Assembly: GCA_034769895.1 (NCBI GenBank)
Contig: CM068372.1
Span: 376,651,410 to 376,715,409, forward strand
Length of the DNA stretch: 64,000 nucleotides
Reading direction: 5' to 3'
DNA from: Magicicada septendecula
Taxonomy: Eukaryota; Arthropoda; Insecta; Hemiptera; Cicadidae
Below, one piece after another: positions 57,621 through 64,000 of the stretch (position 1 is the first letter of the stretch; each line of letters starts with the position of its first letter). Both the position numbers and the translations under genes were made by a program. The notes under the pieces were generated by a model. That model searched no databases. It saw only the letters and a program-made list of their open reading frames with translations, and was not told where the DNA came from.

Positions 57621-57890
57621 AGTTATTATATTTACCAGGAAGTAATTACTGATAAAACACAATGATCTAATTAAATGAATTGATATTTATTTTTACATTA
57701 AACAATACAATAAATCACTCATGACAACCGCACATGTAATGTAAATAAAACGTAGGTATCTAGGATACATAACTCAATGCGACCGACACAGATGGCGACA
57801 CACTCAAGTAATAAACATAATGATTTAAACTGCATTCAAAGTAGATTACAGAGAAGTAATAAAGTATAATAAAATAATTATTTATTAACA
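57621..57890 (-). repeat. copia 5' LTR
   Basis: 270 bp, nearly identical to the 3' LTR. The final base before the primer-binding site has changed from A to T. Confidence 0.93.
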
Positions 57891-58119
57891 CATCAGAAGA
57901 CTGAAGACCACAGAAGGAGATGTTGTGAACACTTGAATCGCATGCCTGATATCCGTCTACCTGTGGCTGCCTTGGGTTATCATCCTACTGGGAAGAGAGA
58001 TGTCGGTAGACCGAGGAGGAGATGGGTTCCGGAACAGGTCTAAGCCTGTGGTGACTACGATAAGGCTGTGACTAGTCCTTGGAGTGGTGATGATGATGAT
58101 GATGATGACCGGGAATCAT

Positions 58120-58855
58120 ATCTTCTTTCCCATATTACAACCGTGGTCCATTTGGAGCTCAGTTTAACAACGTTTCGAACTAACGATCAACACGCATCCG
58201 TTCCACGTGGTCGCCAAGACATTTGTTATACGATACTAAAATATTTGTGCCAGTCGAATCGCCTGGGAAACCCCCTTAAAGGCGCAAAACACACAACGTT
58301 TTTGTTCTAAACAGACGCTGTCAATTATGGCGATCGCAAGAGAATCATTATCTATCATACATACTGATTAGCTGTAGCAGCAACCTTGGCAGTCGACAGC
58401 TGTTTAAAATTAATTATATTAAATATATATACATATACACACACGCGCACGCGCGCGCTTACACAGAACCACAAGACGACTGCCCGTCTAGCATATACTC
58501 AATAGATACAGAACCCGATGCCAATTCGATTTGGACAGAACAAAACAAAACAAAGCGTTAATATGATCTGACAACACACGCACACACTCACGCAGGCAGG
58601 CACGCATAATCTTGATCTTGTGCCAGTACGTCGATTCTTAATTTGCAAGTTTTATATTGAAGAGAAGTTCAAGGATAGCATTCTTTGTTAGAGAGAGACA
58701 GAGTGAGTGAGGAGGCAGCCGCCTATAGTGTGTGTGGTGTGTCAAACCCGGGCTGCCTGCCGCCACGTGGTGGCCCCCTCAAGTCGCCTGTCTCACACAC
58801 GCGCGCGCGTGCGTGCGCAGCGTTGCGTCAGAGATGTTTACATCTACTGTGATCT
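58120..58855. other. unassigned DNA
   Basis: Short CG/CA runs near 58440 and 58800. No gene recognised. Confidence 0.4.
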
Positions 58856-58859
58856 TTAT

Positions 58860-59202
58860 TTAGGTTTCGCAGACCTGGACACCGTTCCAGAAAGAAGATA
58901 CGTAAATATGTTTGAAATTCTCTGTAAAATGAATGAAACGAATAATAAGGAGCAGATAAAGAGAAGTAGTCAACATCAAGTTGGATTAAAGAAATCCAAA
59001 CGGATATATAAAAAATAATATACACGCTGAAGAAGCAACTGAAAGAGAAGTTTTTCGGGCAAAAGTGTTAAAAATGGAAGGAGTCCAGGGTAGGAGAGAG
59101 AAAAACGCAGGTTCAAAGTGGACTGAAGACAGGAAGAAGAGACACAGTGAAAAAAAGAAAGAATATTGGAGAAAGAGAAAAGAACAAAGAGTAAATTGAA
59201 AT
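58860..59202 (+). pseudogene. RTE-type LINE C-terminal tail
   Basis: Plus strand: LDTVPERRYVNMFEILCKMN, a stop near 59018, then IHAEEATEREVFRAKVLKME, GVQGRREKNAGSKWTEDRKK and HSEKKKEYWRKRKEQRVN before a stop. The segment KWTE.RK..HSE+MK.YW..RK is the terminal signature of this insect RTE-like family. Confidence 0.75.
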
Positions 59203-59442
59203 TGGCATATGTGGTCCTTTAGACGGAAAAAAAAGGCAGATAAGGAAGGGAGTGGGGGCAGCTACGAGGGAAAGTTCGCGCAGCGGCTTAGCAGTACAAC
59301 TAAAATTAAGACTTAGCGGTGTGATACTAGTATTTCGTGTAAACACCTGTCAATTACCTAATCTATCTGTCAGTTTATTCATTGTTTACCGGCTGATCTA
59401 AATTGACGTATACGCCTGTTTCGAACAGAAGACAATGTCACC

Positions 59443-61932
59443 TTTAGTGTCATAAACGGGGTGGCAATTAATTAAGTAATTAGGGTTGCCGTACCATTTA
59501 TGTTTGAGCGAAATTATGCTAATTGTAAGTATTATTGGATTATCCAAATGTGAATTAGTAAATTGTATCTCATTAACTTCGTGTATTAATTAAAAGAGTT
59601 ATGATGGACGTTAACTTTAATACATATATAAAAGTAGTTCATACTCGTCAGATTAGACTCAACACAGTTGTTAAATAAATATGATTTATGAGTCTGTTAA
59701 TCGGACGTTTCAATGGTCGAGTTTGTTGTGTCCATTGATACTTAGCATAACTTTTGAGACTCTTTGTGAAATGCTTAGAATGAAATAAATTACTAATCAA
59801 GGTTATATTTCAATAATGAACGCAAGATTAAATATAAAATAATTACTTATTTATTATACTTGTTATTTAAGTAAGTTACTATATCCTGCAATTACATACA
59901 TAATAAAACATATAATAACAAAATACAATTTGTACGTTGTTTCCTGAAAACACAAACATATGTTACATTCAAATGCAGTACATAATATAAATATACAAAA
60001 CATATACGAACAATAAACAATCAACAAATATATTTTATCCCTACCTAAATGCGTTCATTATTCTCAGATGATGAATTACGTTAATATTGCTTTATAAAAT
60101 TTATGATTCATATGATTTATATAATCTCTTGGGGTTTGCTCTTTGAAAAGAGAAGACAGTGCAGTAGTATATATTACTAATATTTAATAGACATAAAAGC
60201 TTATCTTGTGAGAGTGTTTATCCAATATTCCGCCGGTGTGAGATGACGTCTGTTGGAGGACTCGTCGTGCATCTTACTCACTGTTATGAAAAGCACTAAT
60301 CACTTCACTTCACTAACTCTTCACTCCCGTTATGTGTACGGTGTTGTTGTACCCCGCTGATATCGGGTGTTTGGAGTTCAAATATTGAGATGTTAATATT
60401 GTCATTAAGATGAATTGCTCTGAGAGTTTGCCGTGTTCGTTTACATGATTAACTGTTCCGTCTATCTGGATGTAGTGTATGCTGTGTGCTTAATTGTTCG
60501 ATACAGTTCATTCAGTTAATTGTTCAACGTAGCGTCTCATTGTAATGTGAGAGTGTTTGAAATGTCACTCACTGTTATACTTTGTACTGTTAATTACTTG
60601 CGTTATTATGTTCGCGTCGGTTGTAATTTTCAAGTCCCGTGCGCACTATAGTTTATCAGAATATATACGATATAGTCTCACTTACACACAAGTCTGTTCG
60701 ACAATCGTATATATTCTGATAAACTATAGTGCGCACGGGACTTGAAAATTACAACCGACGCGAACATAATAACGCAAGTAATTAACAGTACAAAGTATAA
60801 CAGTGAGTGACATTTCAAACACTCTCACATTACAATGAGACGCTACGTTGAACAATTAACTGAATGAACTGTATCGAACAATTAAGCACACAGTATACAC
60901 TACATCCAGATATACGGAACAGTTAATCATGTACACGAACACGGCAAACTCTCAGAGCAATTCATCTTAATGACAATATTAACATCTCAATATTTGAACT
61001 CCAAACACCCGATATCAGCGGGGTACAACAACACCGTACACATAACGGGAGTGAAGAGTTAGTGAAGTGAAGTGATTAGTGCTTTTCATAACAGTGAGTA
61101 AGATGCACGACGAGTCCTCCAACAGACGTCATCTCACACCGGCGGAATATTGGATAAACACTCTCACAAGATAAGCTTTTATGTCTATTAAATATTAGTA
61201 ATATATACTACTGCACTGTCTTCTCTTTTCAAAGAGCAAACCCCAAGAGATTGTATAAATCATATGAATCATAAATTTTATAAAGCAATATTAACGTAAT
61301 TCATCATCTGAGAATAATGAACGCATTTAGGTAGGGATAAAATATATTTGTTGATTGTTTATTGTTCGTATATGTTTTGTATATTTATATTATGTACTGC
61401 ATTTGAATGTAACATATGTTTGTGTTTTCAGGAAACAACGTACAAATTGTATTTTGTTATTATGTGTTTTATTATGTATGTAATTGCAGGATATAGTAAC
61501 TTACTCAACTAACAAGTATAATAAATAAGTAATTATTTTATATTTAATCTTGCGTTCATTATTGAAATATAACCTTGATTAGTAATTTATTTCATTCTAA
61601 GCATTTCACAAAGAGTCTCAAAAGTTATGCTAAGTATCAATGGACACAACAAACTCGACCATTGAAACGTCCGATTAACAGACTCATAAATCATATTTAT
61701 TTAACAACTGTGTTGAGTCTAATCTGACGAGTATGAACTACTTTTATATATGTATTAAAGTTAACGTCCATCATAACTCTTTTAATTAATACACGAAGTT
61801 AATGAGATACAATTTACTAATTCACATTTGGATAATCCAATAATACTTACAATTAGCATAATTTCGCTCAAACATAAATGGTACGGCAACCCTAGTTACT
61901 TAATTAATTGTCACCCCGTTTATGACACTAAA
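59443..61932. repeat. 2.5 kb palindrome: 1,229-bp inverted arms with 32-bp loop
   Basis: Left arm 59443-60671 and right arm 60704-61932 are inverse copies. Scattered single-base differences (for example near 59875, 60120, 60440 and 60465) put identity near 99 percent by eye. The loop is 60672-60703. The right arm leads into a primer-site-like motif and a Gag gene, so the arms may be two LTRs in opposite orientation. No protein is encoded in the arms. Confidence 0.95.
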
Positions 61933-61934
61933 TG

Positions 61935-62015
61935 TAATGGCTCCCAATGACCGTGGGGCACACCAAGGTTAATTAGAGTCAAAGTTTGTTAAATGTAATG
62001 GCGCCCATCGCATGG
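61935..62015 (+). promoter_or_regulatory. two primer-binding-site-like motifs upstream of gag
   Basis: AAATGTAATGGCTCCCAATG at about 61931 and AAATGTAATGGCGCCCATCG at about 61992 are near-copies 61 bases apart. Both resemble TGGCGCCCAACG-type leader sites. Either could be a primer-binding site; the tRNA was not identified. Confidence 0.45.
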
Positions 62016-62104
62016 CAAAAGAGAGCAGGCAGCAGTATTTAGATTAATTAAAATAATATAGTACATAAGATATTAAATAAGTGTAAGGTTAGCTTGACTG
62101 GTAA

Positions 62105-63247
62105 ATGATAACGCGAAGCAAGGCTAAAATGGCTAGCGGTAGTTCTGACAGCATGGACTTTGACGTTAACAACCAGTTAGGCGCACCCGACAACAGCGAA
62201 GAACACTCATCAGTCGAACCAAATATGACTGAGGAGACGTCAGAGGTCAGAGCGCGGGGACAGGAGTCACAACAACCACAGGAGTCCCAGCAATCACATG
62301 AAGAGGCATCAATACGTTCATTGTTGATGGACTTCATGCGCACAAATAACGAAAGCTTCAAAATAATGAACGAGAAATTCGATAAAGTTAACGAAAAATT
62401 CGATCAACAGAAGGAGGAAATCAATCAGAAATTCGATAAAATTAACGAAAATTTTAATAATCATAAAGAAGACGTCAAGCAACAGATGGCCGAACAACTC
62501 ACGTTTATACGATCGGAAATGCGTGAACATAAGACCAGTTGCGACGATAAGATAAGCGAAGTCTTGAAGAAACAGGAGGACGCTACAAGAGAAACAAAAG
62601 ATGACACCACTAAGAAGTTTGATGAAGTGTGGGAAGCCCGAGAGTCGGACCACCAAGAAATTAAAAACCTTGCACAGACCACACAATCTAGTATAAAGAA
62701 GGTTCACAATAAGCTAGAACTACACATCAATAATAATCAGAAGAAACAGGAAGAACTGAAGACCGAAATATATCACACACTTCGACAGCAGCAACAAGAG
62801 ATAGGTGAAGCCAACAACACACTCCAACAGAAAATCGATGAAGTAGACGGCCGACAAAAGACGACCGAACAGAAACTTGACGAAAACGTCAAAGAGAAGA
62901 CGACCCACATTCAGGAACTCAGGTGTCAAATAGAGAGACTGCGGCGACAGATCACCGATGGGGAGTTTGGGCCTCACAGGACAGTCAACGGACAAGTACA
63001 GGTGGAGCTGAAGTATGACGGAACCGACAGATTCCCGATGGAGTTCCTGAAAGAATTGTCGGAGTTTCAAGAAACATATTACCCGAACAGCGACATCAAG
63101 TGGATCGGTAAGCACCTAGAGAAGGACGCAAGTATATGGTGGCGTGTGATCCGGGACCAAATAAACACCTTCGAAGAATTCAAGGAGGCATTCACATTGA
63201 AGTATTGGGGGTTGGAGCGACAGGACATTATCCGCGACAATGTCTAA
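62105..63247 (+). CDS. LTR-retrotransposon Gag-like protein, 380 codons
   Basis: The start MITRSKAKM fits gypsy-type Gag N-termini. Residues about 20-75 are Ser/Gln/Glu-rich. Residues about 75-290 form a long heptad-like coiled coil (FDKVNEKFDQQKEEINQKF, DKINENFNN and similar). The last 80 residues match a retrotransposon Gag domain: VELKYDG, FLKELSEFQETYYP, DASIWWRVIRDQINTFEEFK and FTLKYWGLERQD. It stops at 63247 before a nucleocapsid knuckle, so it is truncated, perhaps by an insertion at about 63240. No pol follows in the window. Confidence 0.8.
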   Translation: MITRSKAKMASGSSDSMDFDVNNQLGAPDNSEEHSSVEPNMTEETSEVRARGQESQQPQESQQSHEEASIRSLLMDFMRTNNESFKIMNEKFDKVNEKFDQQKEEINQKFDKINENFNNHKEDVKQQMAEQLTFIRSEMREHKTSCDDKISEVLKKQEDATRETKDDTTKKFDEVWEARESDHQEIKNLAQTTQSSIKKVHNKLELHINNNQKKQEELKTEIYHTLRQQQQEIGEANNTLQQKIDEVDGRQKTTEQKLDENVKEKTTHIQELRCQIERLRRQITDGEFGPHRTVNGQVQVELKYDGTDRFPMEFLKELSEFQETYYPNSDIKWIGKHLEKDASIWWRVIRDQINTFEEFKEAFTLKYWGLERQDIIRDNV

Positions 63248-64000
63248 GTTCACTTATGAATTCACCGAGTTGGAAGTTCGGTCGGTCGCGCAAACTGTTT
63301 CTATCACTGAATGTATTACCGTTCCGACTATAACCAACCGTCTTACTGTCGTACGTATTGACTTATTAACTTATGACCGATTGACTTGTAGACTGTAGAC
63401 TGTAGACTACTGCTCCGCGTCTTCGCAAAACAGTTTTATTGAAACATCTTACCCATAAGTCTAAATTCTGGATTTCTACGCCCTCTCGGATCCGTGATTG
63501 GTTCTTCAAATTCCTACTCCTCTGCAGATCTCATCCTCTGTTTCCCGATTCGTCGTCCGAACCCTTCTTACTCTCTCCACGAGCTCTTTTAGAAGATGCT
63601 TGACGCTGGTTGGTCGTCGTCATCCCCGGAGTATTCCATGTGAAGAACGTGGTACAGATTCTAAGAAACTAGAGCAATTTCCCGGCTGTCTGCAACCTTT
63701 GTTTAGACTTTGTCAAGGTTCTGACCTATCTTTTGTTAACAGACTGCGGAGTCCTGGTTAATTGTTCAAGTTATTCGTTGTTCGTTCCGCCGATTATCAA
63801 CCCTTCGCTGGAGTCGTCTCTCGTCGATCCCACGCTTTCCAGTCGTAAATCTCAGTAAACTGTTAAAGGTTTGTTTTCACGCTGTGCAGGGCGCACTTGC
63901 AGTATTCACTGAGTTTACGTTCTATTGTTTATCTGTTCGTTGGGATTGCTCTGTACTCCTTTGTAGCAGAGTGAAGCCTTTCATATTTGTGCTCGTTACA
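63248..64000. other. unassigned DNA after truncated gag, possible nested LTR
   Basis: No coding motif recognised. The stretch begins TGTCTAAG at 63241, where the Gag frame breaks, and ends GTTACA at the window edge. It could be an LTR of about 760 bases, but the partner and primer site lie outside the window. Confidence 0.25.

Larger units (their letters stand above)
53180..57890 (-). mobile_element. full-length copia (Ty1) LTR retrotransposon, 4.7 kb
   Basis: Two 270-bp LTRs (53180-53449 and 57621-57890) differ at about four positions by eye. CATCA is repeated exactly at 53175-53179 and 57891-57895 as target duplication. The primer-binding site and gag, integrase, RT and RNase H regions follow in copia order on the minus strand. 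Frameshifts break pol in several places, so it is probably non-autonomous now. Confidence 0.96.
52821..58104 (+). pseudogene. LINE reverse transcriptase relic (family C) with 13-bp TSD, split by copia
   Basis: Left part (52821-53174): VVNNQILDQVSHFKYLGCNI, LTKFSRICGTIHRYLKNK, RMKFYKTVAASTFLYASETL and IQAAEMKFLRGTQGC. After the copia insertion it resumes (57896-58104): EDHRRRCCEHLNRMPDIRLP, then KRDVGRPRRRWVPEQV, and ends in (GAT)n. ATGACCGGGAATC is repeated exactly at 52808-52820 and 58105-58117, marking the LINE insertion itself. It is strongly 5' truncated and, apart from the copia, little decayed. Confidence 0.92.

Noticed and set aside
62318..63115. Minus-strand frames with hydrophobic Leu/Phe-rich stretches
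   Set aside because: Shadows of the coiled-coil Gag coding sequence on the plus strand.
1..64000. tRNA or rRNA genes
   Set aside because: No cloverleaf with A and B box consensus or rRNA core sequence was noticed on reading. A tRNAscan-SE or Rfam run would be needed to be certain.

Overview
The window reads as gene-poor, repeat-rich DNA from an insect nuclear genome. I found no convincing host protein-coding gene, tRNA or rRNA. Almost every recognisable coding stretch belongs to a transposable element. The mix is insect-like: many 5'-truncated LINE reverse transcriptase (RT) tails, a copia element primed by the anticodon region of initiator tRNA-Met, ZMYM1-like hAT transposases, a Penelope-like element with GIY-YIG endonuclease, and PIF/Harbinger and Tc1/mariner relics. 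The species cannot be named from sequence alone; a large-genome insect (polyneopteran or hemipteran type) is an inference.

Layout. 0-12.6 kb: a chain of minus-strand LINE RT tails, split at 1816-4208 by a decayed hAT element. A 2.98 kb tandem duplication (4405-7382, 7383-10366) lies between LINE copies and carries a 0.7 kb non-autonomous hAT in each unit. 12.6-16.3 kb: non-coding, with an array of LTR-leader-like motifs. 17.4-19.9 kb: a hAT MITE with a perfect target-site duplication (TSD), then a Penelope fragment with an 11-bp TSD. 21-26 kb: inverted and direct repeats and a 23-bp minisatellite. 26.5-31.1 kb: a LINE split first by a 487-bp insertion and then by a nearly complete 3.66 kb hAT. 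32.4-35.4 kb: a LINE relic split by another hAT that itself carries an LTR-type fragment. 37.8-41.5 kb: two LINE tails in inverted orientation, a 160-bp-arm palindrome and an RT fragment. 43-46 kb: hAT and RTE-type relics. 47.1-48.6 kb: a Tc1/mariner element split by a Harbinger derivative. 51.2-58.1 kb: a LINE carrying a MITE, a foldback element, and a second LINE split by a full-length copia element. 58.9-64 kb: an RTE tail, a 2.5 kb palindrome with 1.23 kb arms, and an intact-reading LTR-retrotransposon Gag.

The order of insertion can be read directly at many loci because the outer element resumes in frame or in sequence across the TSD of the inner one. The most unusual signal is a set of short structured motifs (CTGANGA, hairpin, GAAA, short self-complementary stretch, then C or A) at several dispersed loci. 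One lies in the 3' region of the Penelope fragment. They match the hammerhead ribozyme plan known from Penelope-like elements.
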